Shown in pieces: positions 1 through 8,953 of a DNA stretch of 64,000 nucleotides; positions within the stretch are counted from its first letter, which is position 1, and every line of letters starts with the position of its first letter. The stretch lies in assembly GCF_001612685.1 (NCBI RefSeq), contig NZ_BDAY01000019.1, positions 62,001 to 126,000 of the forward strand. The letters run 5' to 3'. Position numbers and translations under genes: made by a program. Under the pieces are notes generated by a model, which searched no databases, had not been told where the DNA came from, and worked only from the letters and a program-made list of their open reading frames with translations. This DNA is from Nocardia altamirensis NBRC 108246. GTDB lineage: Bacteria > Actinomycetota > Actinomycetes > Mycobacteriales > Mycobacteriaceae.

Positions 1-49
1 TGCCCGCTGGAGACGTAGGCCCGGTACATCCGGAGCCACAGGTTCGTGG

Positions 50-1054
50 GTGAAGCGATCCGCATTAGGGATCGCTGTCGCGCTCCTGCTGCCTCTCGGG
101 ATCTCGGTAGTCGGCACCGGTGCCACCGCATCGGCGGGATTCGACCCTGCGGCGTTCGACTTCTGGGTCGACTCCGGCATGGGCCCGATCAAGACCCGTG
201 TGCTCCGCGCCCGCGACGGCAACACCAATCGCGTGGTCTACGCGCTCGACGGCATGCGGGCGCCGGAGCACCTCAACGGCTGGGAGATCGAGACCAACGT
301 GCCCGCGGCGCTCGCGGACGCGAACATCAACGTCGTCATGCCGGTCGGCGGCATGTCCAGCTTCTACGCCGACTGGAACGCGCCGAGCCAGCTGGCAGGC
401 ATCCCGGCGGGTACCGGTTCGGCCTCCGGTTCGGGTGCGCTGAACATCCTTGCCGCAGGACCGGGCAAGAGCTATCGGTACCAGTGGGAGACCTTCCTGA
501 CCAACAACCTGCGCTGGGCGCTGCGCGACCGGCTCGGGTTCAACCCGAATCGCAACGGCATCTTCGGCCTGTCCATGGGCGGCAGTGCGGCACTCACGCT
601 GGCTGCCTATCACCCGGACCAGTTCAGCTTCGCAGGCTCGTACTCCGGTTACCTGAACATCTCCGCGCCCGGCATGCGTGAGGCGATCCGCATCGCGATG
701 CTCGACGCGGGCGGCTACAACGTCGACTCGATGGCGCCGCCGTGGGGTCCGCAGTGGCTGCGGATGGATCCGTTCGTGTTCGCGCCCAACCTGGTGCGCA
801 ACGGCACTCGCCTGTGGATCGCGGCGGGCAGCGGCCTGCCGACGGCGACCGACGGGCCGAGCTTCAACACGCTGAACGGCATGGGCCTCGAAGCGTTGGC
901 ACTGGCGAACACGCGTGCATTCGAGGTCAGGATGGCGACGCTGGGCGGTGGCAACACCGTGTACTCCTACCCGGCGTTCGGCATCCACGCGTGGAACAAT
1001 TGGACCGACGAGGCGTACCGGATGATCCCGGACATGTCCGCCAATATCGGCTGA
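50..1054 (+). CDS. Antigen 85-type mycolyltransferase (esterase family), copy 1
   Basis: A secreted alpha/beta-hydrolase of 334 residues that would transfer mycolic acids between trehalose monomycolate and arabinogalactan or trehalose outside the cytoplasmic membrane. The N-terminus is a signal peptide (Lys-Arg, hydrophobic stretch to about residue 24, A-S-A cleavage near 29). The nucleophile elbow GLSMGG places Ser175. A Glu lies in the MGLEALAL stretch and the catalytic His in IHAWNNW; copies 2-4 have HSW at that place. It carries an insertion of about 20 Gly/Ser/Ala-rich residues before the WETFL block compared with copy 2. The start is GTG at 50 with GGAG about 14 nt upstream; no other in-frame start is visible. 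First of four consecutive family members, followed by a strong terminator hairpin. Confidence 0.9.
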   Translation: MKRSALGIAVALLLPLGISVVGTGATASAGFDPAAFDFWVDSGMGPIKTRVLRARDGNTNRVVYALDGMRAPEHLNGWEIETNVPAALADANINVVMPVGGMSSFYADWNAPSQLAGIPAGTGSASGSGALNILAAGPGKSYRYQWETFLTNNLRWALRDRLGFNPNRNGIFGLSMGGSAALTLAAYHPDQFSFAGSYSGYLNISAPGMREAIRIAMLDAGGYNVDSMAPPWGPQWLRMDPFVFAPNLVRNGTRLWIAAGSGLPTATDGPSFNTLNGMGLEALALANTRAFEVRMATLGGGNTVYSYPAFGIHAWNNWTDEAYRMIPDMSANIG

Positions 1055-1069
1055 CCCTATCGCTGCGAA

Positions 1070-1104
1070 CAGACCGCCCGGCGCGCACTGCGCCGGGCGG
1101 TCTG
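1070..1104 (+). terminator. Terminator hairpin after mycolyltransferase copy 1
   Basis: A perfect 15-bp stem (1070-1084 with 1090-1104) and a 5-nt loop start 15 nt after the stop codon. No strong T-tract follows, which is usual in high-G+C actinomycetes. Confidence 0.75.
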
Positions 1105-1388
1105 TCGTTGTCCGGGCTGGTCGGGGCATGGGTTGGTGAATGGCTGAGTGGTCGCTACCGATGCGCTCACGCGGCGGTGGACATTGCCCGCCTAAATAGC
1201 TGGCAAACTTCTAGCTTTCATTACGATCCGGCATCTCCATGCGTTTTGGTGGGGGCATCGCGCGAATACTGCCTATAGAAGAACGGTATTGCCGAGAACT
1301 TCGCGCATGGAAGCCATCGGTGCCCAGTGTCGATCTGCATGCACAACAGTTGCGGTCAACGACGATCGCACAGCGAAAGGTCGAATCG
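1105..1388 (+). other. Gene-free stretch upstream of mycolyltransferase copy 2
   Basis: Between the copy-1 terminator and the chosen start of copy 2 the DNA is locally more A+T-rich (about 1190-1290) than the surrounding coding DNA, so it probably holds the promoter of copy 2. I could not place a convincing -35/-10 pair. The copy-2 frame stays open back to 1239, but that extension carries no signal-peptide or family sequence. Confidence 0.3.
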
Positions 1389-2423
1389 ATGCGGTCAGGC
1401 GGAGTGCGCGGGATAGTTGCCAATGGTCGACTAGCGGGGTCGTGGCCCGGGCAGGGCCGCCGGTGGTTAACGCGTTCCGCATTAGGTCTCGTCCTCACGC
1501 TCGCGCTGCTATTCGGTGCCGCGCTCGGCGGTTTCGGCGCTCCCGCACAGGCCGGGTACAACCCGGCAGGCTTCGATTTCTGGGTCGACTCCAGCATGGG
1601 CCCGATCAAATCCAGGATCTTCCGCGCCGCGGACGGCAATACCCGCCGGGTGGTCTACGCGCTGGACGGACTACGGGCGCGCAACGACCTGAGCGGCTGG
1701 GAGATCGACACCGATATCTCCAGGGTGCTGCCGCAGTGGAACATCAATGTGGTGATGCCGATCGGCGGCCAGTCCAGCTTCTATACCGACTGGATCGCGC
1801 CGAGCAATACCAACGGCCAGGCCGCGCCCTACGCCTGGGAAACGTTCCTGACCAGCAACCTGCGCTGGGCGCTGCGCGACAGGCTCGGCTTCAACCCGCG
1901 CGGCAACGCGGTATTCGGCCTGTCGATGGGCGGCAGCGCCGCGCTGGCCTTGGCCGCGTACCACGCCGACCAGTTTCGTTACGCGGCTTCCTATTCCGGT
2001 TATCTGAATATTTCCGCGCCAGGCATGAAAGAGGGCCTGCGGCTGGCCATGCTCGACGCGGGCGGCTACAACATCGACGCGATGTGGGGTCCGCCATGGG
2101 ATCCGCGCTGGTTGCGTAACGATCCGTTCATGTTCGCGCCACTGTTGCGCGCCAATGGAACTCGGCTGTGGATAGCCACCGGCAACGGCATCAACGGACC
2201 ACGTGATGTGATCAACGCACCGATCGACGTCTATCACCTCGGCAACGCGATGGGGCTGGAAACGATCGCCCTCGCCAACACTCGTGCCTTTGAAGCCAGG
2301 ATGAACAGCCTCGGGCCGAGTAATGCGGTCTTCGTCTACACACCTGTCGGCGTACACAGCTGGAGCTACTGGCAGGAGCAGGTTTTTCAGATGCTGCCCG
2401 ATCTGAGCGCGAATTTAGGCTGA
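1389..2423 (+). CDS. Antigen 85-type mycolyltransferase, copy 2
   Basis: Secreted mycolyltransferase of 344 residues. The start is ATG 1389, preceded by GAAAGG with 8 nt spacing. A longer frame from 1239 would put about 50 unrelated residues before the signal peptide. The signal sequence has an Arg-rich n-region, a Leu/Ala core and APAQA before GYNPAG. Ser179 lies in GLSMGGS, the catalytic His in VHSWSYW, and the substrate-loop block is GGQSSFYTDW. It is closer to copy 1 than to copies 3 and 4 at its mature N-terminus (GYNPAGFDFWVDS versus GFDPAAFDFWVDS), suggesting tandem duplication. Exported and probably active on trehalose or arabinogalactan mycolates. Confidence 0.9.
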   Translation: MRSGGVRGIVANGRLAGSWPGQGRRWLTRSALGLVLTLALLFGAALGGFGAPAQAGYNPAGFDFWVDSSMGPIKSRIFRAADGNTRRVVYALDGLRARNDLSGWEIDTDISRVLPQWNINVVMPIGGQSSFYTDWIAPSNTNGQAAPYAWETFLTSNLRWALRDRLGFNPRGNAVFGLSMGGSAALALAAYHADQFRYAASYSGYLNISAPGMKEGLRLAMLDAGGYNIDAMWGPPWDPRWLRNDPFMFAPLLRANGTRLWIATGNGINGPRDVINAPIDVYHLGNAMGLETIALANTRAFEARMNSLGPSNAVFVYTPVGVHSWSYWQEQVFQMLPDLSANLG

Positions 2424-2822
2424 GTTGAATTCGTAGCGCCCACTGGCCCTTCCGGTTAAGCTCCGGTCGCTCTCCCGGCACAATGCTCGAGCCGGGGTGC
2501 TGACACTTCCGGCCATCAGGTGAAAATTTGGTGTTCCGACACGACAATCACCGGTGCGACGCGATAGGGTCACCGCACCATCACAGATTGCGTACGGGCG
2601 GATTTCGGCCACCTGGATGCCTCGGTCTTGCTAAGGCAACGGGCGTCGAATATCGTCCAGCGGGCGCGAGTGTGACCAGATCGTTGTAGCGCGATACAGG
2701 TACTGGAGTCGGGGTCCGGTGCGATGTGCCGCGTGTCTCGTTGGCAGCACAGGTGCAGCTCGGTCCCTCGGGATCGCGGACCGCACCACAACAGGCAGAA
2801 AAGCAGAAAGAGAGCAGGATTC
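2424..2822 (+). other. Gene-free stretch with candidate promoter for copy 3
   Basis: This 399-nt interval has no credible coding frame. A candidate sigma-70-like promoter is TTGCTA at 2628-2633, a 17-nt spacer and TATCGT at 2651-2656, giving a 5-prime leader of about 160 nt for the gene at 2823. The lack of a strong hairpin after copy 2 means read-through is also possible. Confidence 0.3.
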
Positions 2823-3857
2823 ATGCGTTTCGGCAGGGCGGCCGCGCCGATGAGAACCGAGTCGGGCCGGCGAGGCGCACCTCGTAGTTGGCGTCAGCGA
2901 ATTCTGGCAGTCGGTGCCTCGGCACTGGCACTTCCGATTGCCGCCGGTGTGGCGGCCCCGATCGCCACCGCGGCTCCGGTGCACGCACCGGTATTGCGTG
3001 CTCCCGCAGGTGGACTCGAAGATCTGATGGTCCCGTCCAGCATGGGCCCGATCAAGGTCACAGTGCAGTGGGCATCGCGCGGCGGCAACGCGGCGCTCTA
3101 CCTGCTCGACGGACTCCGGGCGCGGGACGACCGCAACGCCTGGTCGTTCGAGACGAACGCACTGCAGCAGTTCGCCGCCGACAACATCTCCCTGGTCATG
3201 CCGGTCGGCGGCCAGTCCAGCTTCTACACGGACTGGTACAAGCCGAGCAGCCTCAATGGCCAGAAGACCACGTACAAGTGGGAGACCTTCCTGACCAAGG
3301 AGCTCCCGACCTTCCTCGAGGGTTACGGCGTCTCCCGCACCAACAACGCGGTGGCCGGTCTGTCGATGGGCGGCAGTGCCGCGCTCGCGCTGGCCGCGTA
3401 CCACCGGGACCAGTTCAAGTACGCCGCGTCCTACTCGGGCTACCTGAACGTCTCCGCCCCCGGCATGCGTGAGGCCATCCGCATCGCGATGCTGGACGCA
3501 GGCCGCTACGACGTGGACGCGATGGCGGCACCGTGGAGCCCGGCGTGGCTGCGGATGGACCCGTTCGTGTTCGCGCCGCAGCTCAAGGGTCTGCCGATGT
3601 ACATCTCGGCGGCCAGCGGTCTGCCCGGCCAGTACGACAAGCCGAACTCCGCGATCGGCGTGTTCAACACCAGCAACGCGATGGCGCTCGAGGCGCTCTC
3701 GCTGGTCAACACCCGTGCGTTCCAGGCTCGCCTGAGCTCGCTCGGCATCCCGGCCAAGTTCGACTTCCCGGCCACCGGTACCCACTCGTGGAAGTACTGG
3801 GAGGGCGAGCTCTTCAAGTCCCGCAACGGAATCCTGGACGCCACCGGCGCCTGGTGA
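2823..3857 (+). CDS. Antigen 85-type mycolyltransferase, copy 3
   Basis: Secreted mycolyltransferase of 344 residues. ATG 2823 was chosen because the preceding 33 codons of open frame have no family sequence, and an AGGA-containing purine run lies just upstream. The long n-region is Arg-rich (twin-Arg not clear) and the hydrophobic core ends in ATAAPVHAP. Ser181 lies in GLSMGGS, and the catalytic His in THSWKYW. The N-terminal mature sequence lacks the FDFWVDS block of copies 1 and 2, and the region after the nucleophile reads SGYLNVSAPGM. It is followed by a strong terminator, so it is probably its own transcription unit. Confidence 0.9.
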   Translation: MRFGRAAAPMRTESGRRGAPRSWRQRILAVGASALALPIAAGVAAPIATAAPVHAPVLRAPAGGLEDLMVPSSMGPIKVTVQWASRGGNAALYLLDGLRARDDRNAWSFETNALQQFAADNISLVMPVGGQSSFYTDWYKPSSLNGQKTTYKWETFLTKELPTFLEGYGVSRTNNAVAGLSMGGSAALALAAYHRDQFKYAASYSGYLNVSAPGMREAIRIAMLDAGRYDVDAMAAPWSPAWLRMDPFVFAPQLKGLPMYISAASGLPGQYDKPNSAIGVFNTSNAMALEALSLVNTRAFQARLSSLGIPAKFDFPATGTHSWKYWEGELFKSRNGILDATGAW

Positions 3858-3870
3858 TCTCTGACTGGCG

Positions 3871-3903
3871 CTCAGGCCGCACCCCGCCGGGGTGCGGCCT
3901 GAG
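3871..3903 (+). terminator. Terminator hairpin after mycolyltransferase copy 3
   Basis: A perfect 15-bp stem (3871-3885 with 3889-3903) and a 3-nt loop, 13 nt after the stop codon. Confidence 0.75.
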
Positions 3904-3973
3904 TCGCGTTTCGGGACAGATGATTGCGCGTGTCGTCCCGGTAACCCGGCTCCCACCGGGGTAGAAAGCTCTT

Positions 3974-5860
3974 GTGGCAGGGATTCGGCGCGGCAGATGG
4001 GGGAGACGCGAGCGTCGCGGCGCGCGTCTGGTCGGCGGGCGTCTCGCCCTGGTCGCCACCGCCATGGTCATTCCGTTGGCCGCAGGCCTCGCCCCGGCCG
4101 CCGCGCAGCCTGCACCTGCGCCCGCCCCGGCCCCCGCGCCGGAGGCTGCCCCGGCGACCGTGCAGAAGGTGATCTGGCTGACCGACCGCCGGGTCGCGTT
4201 ATGGATCAATTCGCCATCGATGGCCACCCCGATCCAGGTGCAGCTGCTGCTCGCCAGGGACTGGAATACGCGCCCCGACATGCGATTCCCGGTGCTGTAT
4301 CTGCTCGACGGCCTACGCGCCACCGATGACGAGAGCGGCTGGACCAAAGACGCGGGCGCGGTTGATTTCTTCGCCGACAAGAACGTCACCGTCGTGCTGC
4401 CGATCGGCGGCCAGGCCAGCTTCTATTCCGACTGGCTACAGCCGAACAACGGCAAGAACTACAAGTGGGAAACCTTCCTCACCAAGGAGTTGCCGCCGCT
4501 GCTCGAGGGCCAGTGGCGGGCCACGGATGTGCGTGGCATGGAAGGCCTTTCGATGGGTGGCACGGCGGCCATGTTCCTGGCTGCCCGCAACCCCGGCTTC
4601 GCCAAGTACGCCGCGTCGTACTCGGGCTTCCTGACCACGACCACGATCGGCATGCCGCAGGCCATCCAGTACGCGATGCACGACGCGGGCGGCTTCGACG
4701 TCGGGGCGATGTGGGGTCCGCCGTCCGGCCCGGAATGGGCCGCACACGATCCGTACACGCTGGCCGAGAAGTTGAAGGGTGTCACCCTGTACGTCTCCAG
4801 CGGGAGCGGCGCGTCCGGTCCGTTCGATCAGGCGTCCGGTATCCCCGGGGTCAGCACCAACTATGCGGGCATGGGCCTGGAGATCCTGTCGCGGCTCACC
4901 TCGCAGAACTTCGTCACCAAGCTCGGCAAGCTGGCGATCCCCGCCCAGGTGAATTACCGCCCGTCCGGCACACATTCGTGGCCCTACTGGGATTTCGAGA
5001 TGCGCCAGTCCTGGGTGCAGGCTGCGGCCGCGCTCGGCGTCGACCCCGGCGCGAGTGCCTGCACGGTCGGCGGTTCGATCGCTCCCGTCGCGACAGCGAA
5101 CGGCTGGCTCGGCCCGTGCACGAGCCCGGAGTACCAGGTCGCCGGTGGTGTCGCTCAGGACTTCCGGTCCGGCCGGGTCTATTTCACGCCGGCCGGCGGC
5201 GCACATGCGGTCGGCGGCATGATCGGCGGCGGATATCAAGCGGCACAGGGTCCCAACGGCTCGCTCGGCTTGCCGATCGATGACGAACGTGCGCTGCCGG
5301 ACGGCAAGGGACGACTGCAGACCTTCCAGCACGGCGCGCTCTACTGGACGCCGCAGACCGGCGCGCAAGCGGTACGCGGCGCGATCTTCGACGAGTGGGG
5401 CAAGCAGGGATTCGAGCGCGGCCCCGCGGGCTATCCCGTCGGACCCGAGATCAAGACGCCGAAACGCGACGGCGCCGTGCAGGCATTCGAGAACGGCCCC
5501 TTCTACTACAGCGCGAAGACCGGTGTGCGCCGGGTCGGCGGCCTGATTCTCGACAAGTACGCCCAAATGGGTTACGAGAACAGCTGGCTCGGCTTCCCCG
5601 CCGCCGAGGAGCAGCCGTTGAAGGACCTCGGCCGGTACAGCCGCTTCGAGGGCGGCAGTATCTATTGGAGTCCGCTGTCGGGCACCTGGGCCGTCAAGAA
5701 CGGCGCGATCATGGACGCCTGGCAGGTGCTCGGCTACGAGAGCGGCAAGCTCGGCTATCCGATCAGCGACGAGTTCCCGGTCCCCGGCGGCATCCAGCAG
5801 AATTTCCAAACCGGCTACATCCTGGTTCGCGACGGTAAACCCGAAGTACACGGCCTGTGA
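3974..5860 (+). CDS. Mycolyltransferase with C-terminal LGFP repeats
   Basis: A 628-residue exported protein: signal peptide (AAAQPA near residue 36), an Ala/Pro linker, an antigen-85 esterase domain to about residue 355 (Ser193 in GLSMGGT, His in THSWPYW), and a C-terminal array of LGFP-type repeats (LGLPIDDE, AGYPVGPE, LGFPAAEE, LGYPISDE). Corynebacterial PS1/Cmt mycolyltransferases have the same architecture, and LGFP repeats are thought to hold the enzyme at the cell wall. The start is GTG 3974 with AGAAAG upstream. The core differs from copies 1-3 (longer LLLARDWN stretch, closer to classical antigen 85). Probably an envelope-anchored mycolyltransferase. Confidence 0.92.
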   Translation: MAGIRRGRWGRRERRGARLVGGRLALVATAMVIPLAAGLAPAAAQPAPAPAPAPAPEAAPATVQKVIWLTDRRVALWINSPSMATPIQVQLLLARDWNTRPDMRFPVLYLLDGLRATDDESGWTKDAGAVDFFADKNVTVVLPIGGQASFYSDWLQPNNGKNYKWETFLTKELPPLLEGQWRATDVRGMEGLSMGGTAAMFLAARNPGFAKYAASYSGFLTTTTIGMPQAIQYAMHDAGGFDVGAMWGPPSGPEWAAHDPYTLAEKLKGVTLYVSSGSGASGPFDQASGIPGVSTNYAGMGLEILSRLTSQNFVTKLGKLAIPAQVNYRPSGTHSWPYWDFEMRQSWVQAAAALGVDPGASACTVGGSIAPVATANGWLGPCTSPEYQVAGGVAQDFRSGRVYFTPAGGAHAVGGMIGGGYQAAQGPNGSLGLPIDDERALPDGKGRLQTFQHGALYWTPQTGAQAVRGAIFDEWGKQGFERGPAGYPVGPEIKTPKRDGAVQAFENGPFYYSAKTGVRRVGGLILDKYAQMGYENSWLGFPAAEEQPLKDLGRYSRFEGGSIYWSPLSGTWAVKNGAIMDAWQVLGYESGKLGYPISDEFPVPGGIQQNFQTGYILVRDGKPEVHGL

Positions 5861-6036
5861 CCCCGCGCGATCGATCGGGATATGGCGCCCTGCGTAACCA
5901 CCACGGAGCGAGTTTTGCGAGCGACCCGTTCGCGAGACTAAGGGGCCGCGAACCACGCCGCGGCCACGCGGCCAACAAAACAGCTAGCCTGGGGGCCGAC
6001 TACCCCCGTTCGCGAACAGATCGAGGAACAGAATTC

Positions 6037-6570
6037 ATGCAGAGGACCCGTGGAAAGGTATTCGGCGTTGTAGTGGCTATCGCCGCTACCGGCCTGCTCG
6101 CCGCGTGTGGCGGGAACGACTCGACCGCGTCCAGCACGCCGACGCTGACCCGCACCACGGCGGCGACGACGCCGACCGCCGCATCCACTCCCGGCAGCGA
6201 CACCAGCCAGCAGCAGGCGCCTGCCCCCGAGCCCGAGCAGCAGCAGGCGCCGACGGTGGCGCCGGAGCGGCCGCAGCCGGTGCCGACGAATGCCGCGCCG
6301 CCCGCCGACGACTCGAAGCTGAGCGACAAGGACAAGAAGTTCCTCGACGCGCTGAAGCAGCAAGGCGTCACCCCTTCCACGCCGGATATCGCGCTGAGCG
6401 TAGGGAACTACGTCTGTCAGGGCGTCAAATCCGGCGCGTCGGATCAGGATCTGATGACGTTCGTGACCGCGATGGCCGGTTCCGATCCGTCGTTCGATCC
6501 GGCCAAGATGCCGGTGGAGAAGGCGGGGCAGGCCTACATTTCCGCCGCTAAGCAGACGTACTGCCAGTGA
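6037..6570 (+). CDS. DUF732 lipoprotein
   Basis: A 177-residue putative lipoprotein. The start is ATG 6037 with GAGGAA about 10 nt upstream; an open frame extends back to 5857 but without family sequence. A lipobox LAAC puts the lipidated Cys at residue 24. A Thr/Ser/Ala/Gln/Pro-rich linker (about residues 30-90) leads to a C-terminal DUF732 domain with two Cys (NYVCQG and TYCQ) that may form a disulfide. DUF732 proteins are small exported proteins of mycolata with no known function. Its stop overlaps the start of the cutinase-like gene by 4 nt, so the two are probably cotranslated. Confidence 0.85.
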   Translation: MQRTRGKVFGVVVAIAATGLLAACGGNDSTASSTPTLTRTTAATTPTAASTPGSDTSQQQAPAPEPEQQQAPTVAPERPQPVPTNAAPPADDSKLSDKDKKFLDALKQQGVTPSTPDIALSVGNYVCQGVKSGASDQDLMTFVTAMAGSDPSFDPAKMPVEKAGQAYISAAKQTYCQ

Positions 6571-7553
6571 TCGGACGCCGTGGTTCGACATCTCGCCGGT
6601 CACGACCGGCGGGATGTCTTCTGCTGCTCGGGATTCCGGTCCTGATCGTCGTTCTCGCACTGCTGCTCTGGTACCTGCTCGCCGGGCTGCTCCGGCAGCC
6701 GAAGCCGGGGCCGCCCGGCCCGAAGGAACCGACCTCGCAGTCGGCGAGCTGTCCGGACGTCGAGATGATCTCGGTGCCAGGCACCTGGGAGTCCAACAGC
6801 AACGACGATCCGCGCAACCCGAGCGCGAACCCGATGTCGTTGATGCTCAACATCTCCAACCCGGTCCGCCAGCAGTTCCCGAACGAGCGGCTCGACGTGT
6901 TCACCGTCCCGTACGTTGCGCAGTTCTCCAATCCGATCGCGCTGCCGCCGGATGGTCAGCAGTCCTACAACAACAGCCGGTCCGAGGGCACGCAGCGGAT
7001 GGTCGAGGAGATGCGGCGCCAGTACCGGGAGTGCCCGCTGACCACCTATGTGATCGCGGGCTTCTCGCAGGGCGCGGTGATCGCGGGTGATGTTGCCGCG
7101 GATATCGGCGCGGGCAAGGGCCCGGTGCCTGCGAAGCTGGTGCTCGGTGTGACGCTCATTTCGGACGGCCGCCGCACCGGCGACACCGGTCCCGGTCAGG
7201 CCGTCCAGGTCGGTGACGTGCCGCAAGGTGTCGGCGCCGAGGTGGCGTTGAAAGGCCTCAACGTGCCAGGCATCACGATGACCGGTCCACGCCCCGGCGG
7301 CTTCGGGGAGCTGGCCGAGCGCACCTTCACCATGTGTGCGCGCGGCGACCTGATCTGTGACGCACCGCGAGAAGCGCTGAGCCCGTGGAACATCATGAGC
7401 AGCGTCGGGTCGCTGGTGCGGGCCGCGGGCAACCCGGTGCACAGCCTCTATAACGGCTTCGTCGTCGACGACAAAGCTGACACTTCCACTCAGTGGACGG
7501 TCAACTGGGCGAACAATCTCATCGAATCCGCGCCGCATCCGCCGCATTCGTGA
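6567..7553 (+). CDS. Cutinase-family esterase, Rv3802c type
   Basis: A 328-residue membrane-anchored cutinase-like hydrolase. One transmembrane segment (about residues 17-43) follows a basic N-terminus, then a Pro/Gly linker and the catalytic domain: Ser in GFSQGA, Asp in ARGDLICD, His in NPVHSLY. In M. tuberculosis the neighbour of fadD32 in this position, Rv3802c, is an essential phospholipase/thioesterase implicated in mycolate metabolism; the same role is inferred here from position and motifs. The GTG start lies in a GTGA overlap with the DUF732 gene. The next gene is separated by a hairpin. Confidence 0.9.
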   Translation: MIGRRGSTSRRSRPAGCLLLLGIPVLIVVLALLLWYLLAGLLRQPKPGPPGPKEPTSQSASCPDVEMISVPGTWESNSNDDPRNPSANPMSLMLNISNPVRQQFPNERLDVFTVPYVAQFSNPIALPPDGQQSYNNSRSEGTQRMVEEMRRQYRECPLTTYVIAGFSQGAVIAGDVAADIGAGKGPVPAKLVLGVTLISDGRRTGDTGPGQAVQVGDVPQGVGAEVALKGLNVPGITMTGPRPGGFGELAERTFTMCARGDLICDAPREALSPWNIMSSVGSLVRAAGNPVHSLYNGFVVDDKADTSTQWTVNWANNLIESAPHPPHS

Positions 7554-7571
7554 GAACTCACAGGCAATGCT

Positions 7572-7610
7572 CTTGTCGGAGAGCAGTACACCCAGTACTG
7601 CTCCGACAAG
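7572..7610 (+). terminator. Hairpin after the cutinase-like gene
   Basis: Arms 7572-7589 and 7595-7610 pair over 16 bp with a 2-nt bulge in the left arm and a 5-nt loop. It starts 19 nt after the stop codon and probably ends the DUF732-cutinase transcript. Confidence 0.65.
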
Positions 7611-7636
7611 GTCGCCTCGCGTTGGGCAGCACGCTG

Positions 7637-7642
7637 TAAAGT
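7637..7642 (+). promoter_or_regulatory. Candidate -10 element (TAAAGT) before a leaderless small frame
   Basis: TAAAGT ends 6 nt before the ATG at 7649. No good -35 hexamer is seen. It would start transcription about 100 nt upstream of the LLM gene. Confidence 0.4.
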
Positions 7643-7648
7643 GCGCTG

Positions 7649-7747
7649 ATGATCGCGACGCAGGTAACCCCTGACTCGGTGTCCGGGGCGGGACCGTCCT
7701 GCACGGTCGCGCCCGATTTCCTTACAGCCAGGAGCATGAGTTCATGA
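7649..7747 (+). CDS. Possible leaderless 32-residue upstream ORF
   Basis: ATG 7649 opens 32 codons (MIATQVTPDSVSG at the N-terminus) that end in a TGA overlapping the ATG of the LLM oxidoreductase by 4 nt (ATGA). A -10-like TAAAGT lies 6 nt before it. The peptide resembles nothing I know. It may be a translated leader coupling ribosomes to the LLM gene, or simply a chance frame in the 5-prime UTR. Confidence 0.3.
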   Translation: MIATQVTPDSVSGAGPSCTVAPDFLTARSMSS

Positions 7748-8763
7748 CAGAAGCCGCCGCACCGGCCGGTGAGTTGACCGCGCTGGGTACGCCGCTGCGC
7801 AGCTTCCGCTTCGCGGCAGCTGGTGAGGGAAACAAGCAAGAAGGCGGTGCCCGCAAGTTCATCCAGACGGCGCAGCAGGCCGAGGAGTACGGCTTCGACA
7901 CCTTTGTCGTCCCTGATCATCTCGGTGATCAGATCGGCCCGGTCGCCGCGCTCGGCGCGCTGACCCAGGCGACCGAGCGGATCCGCCTCGGAACCTCGGT
8001 GCTGGCCAACGGCTTCCGGCACCCCGTTGTGCTCGCGAAGGATCTGGCCACCATCGACGTGCTGTCCAAGGGCAGGCTCGAGGTCGGCCTCGGCGCAGGC
8101 TGGAAGCAGGACGAGTTCGCCGCCGCTGGCCTGCCCTACGAGACGCCCGGTGTGCGGCTGGAGAAGCTGGACGAGGCGCTGACCATCCTGGACGTGTTGC
8201 TGCGCGGTCAGGAGTGCACGTTCGAGGGCAAGCACTATCAAGTGAACGGGGTCAAGGGCACGCCGCGACCGCGGCAGGGTCCGCGTCCGCCGATCTGCAC
8301 CGGCGGTGGCGGTCCGAAGATGCTGCGGCTGGCCGCCAAGCACGCCGACATCATCTCGGTCGTGCCGGTGACCACCAAGAACGGTAAAGGCCTCTTGTCG
8401 GGTATCACCCTGGAGAAGACGATCGAGAAGGTGAACCTGATCCGCGCTGCCGCGGGCGACCGGTTCGCCGATATCGAGCTGAACTGGGCGATCACCGCGA
8501 TCGTCATCACCGATGATCGCGAGAAGACCGCGGAGATGGCACTTTCGGCCATCGATCGTGGTCTGCACCCGGATCTCGAGGTGGACGTGAAGCTTTCGGT
8601 CGAGGACATCTTGAATTCGCCGTACGTCGCGATCGGTTCCTTCGAGGAGATCGCCGAGCAGATCCGTCGTGTGCGCCAACTCACCTCGATGTCGTATGTC
8701 GGGGTGTTTCCCACCCAGATGGACGCGTTCGCCCCCGTTATTCCCCTGCTGCGGGACGAGTGA
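7744..8763 (+). CDS. F420-dependent LLM-class oxidoreductase
   Basis: A 339-residue luciferase-like monooxygenase family protein, of the type that uses coenzyme F420 or FMN (it resembles the TIGR03621 group). Visible family features are the N-terminal TPLRSFRF, FVVPDHLG, IRLGTSVLANGF, the LEVGLGAGW block and ICTGGGGPKMLRLA. GGAG at 7731-7734 sits 9 nt before ATG 7744. Its substrate is unknown. It lies between the Rv3802c-type esterase and fadD32, two genes that are neighbours in M. tuberculosis, so it may be an insertion in this lineage. A role in the mycolate pathway is not shown. Confidence 0.85.
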   Translation: MTEAAAPAGELTALGTPLRSFRFAAAGEGNKQEGGARKFIQTAQQAEEYGFDTFVVPDHLGDQIGPVAALGALTQATERIRLGTSVLANGFRHPVVLAKDLATIDVLSKGRLEVGLGAGWKQDEFAAAGLPYETPGVRLEKLDEALTILDVLLRGQECTFEGKHYQVNGVKGTPRPRQGPRPPICTGGGGPKMLRLAAKHADIISVVPVTTKNGKGLLSGITLEKTIEKVNLIRAAAGDRFADIELNWAITAIVITDDREKTAEMALSAIDRGLHPDLEVDVKLSVEDILNSPYVAIGSFEEIAEQIRRVRQLTSMSYVGVFPTQMDAFAPVIPLLRDE

Positions 8764-8953
8764 GCCGGTCTTCTCTGTAACATGACTCTGGTTTGAGAAC
8801 ATCTAGCCGATAGCGGTCACCGCGCAGACCGCAGAAAATCTGCAGGCTGTCTCGGCACGTTGGAGCAGCCCGCGGGCGATGCGAGTCGGGGCCTCACAGG
8901 TAACAGCGGCGTTGGCGCCGTCTTGCTGCGTGTGCCTCGGAGGAGAAGAAGGA

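Noticed and set aside
5100..5860. Repeated LGFP-like blocks considered as DNA repeats
   Set aside because: They are protein repeats with diverged DNA, part of the mycolyltransferase, not a nucleotide repeat or CRISPR.
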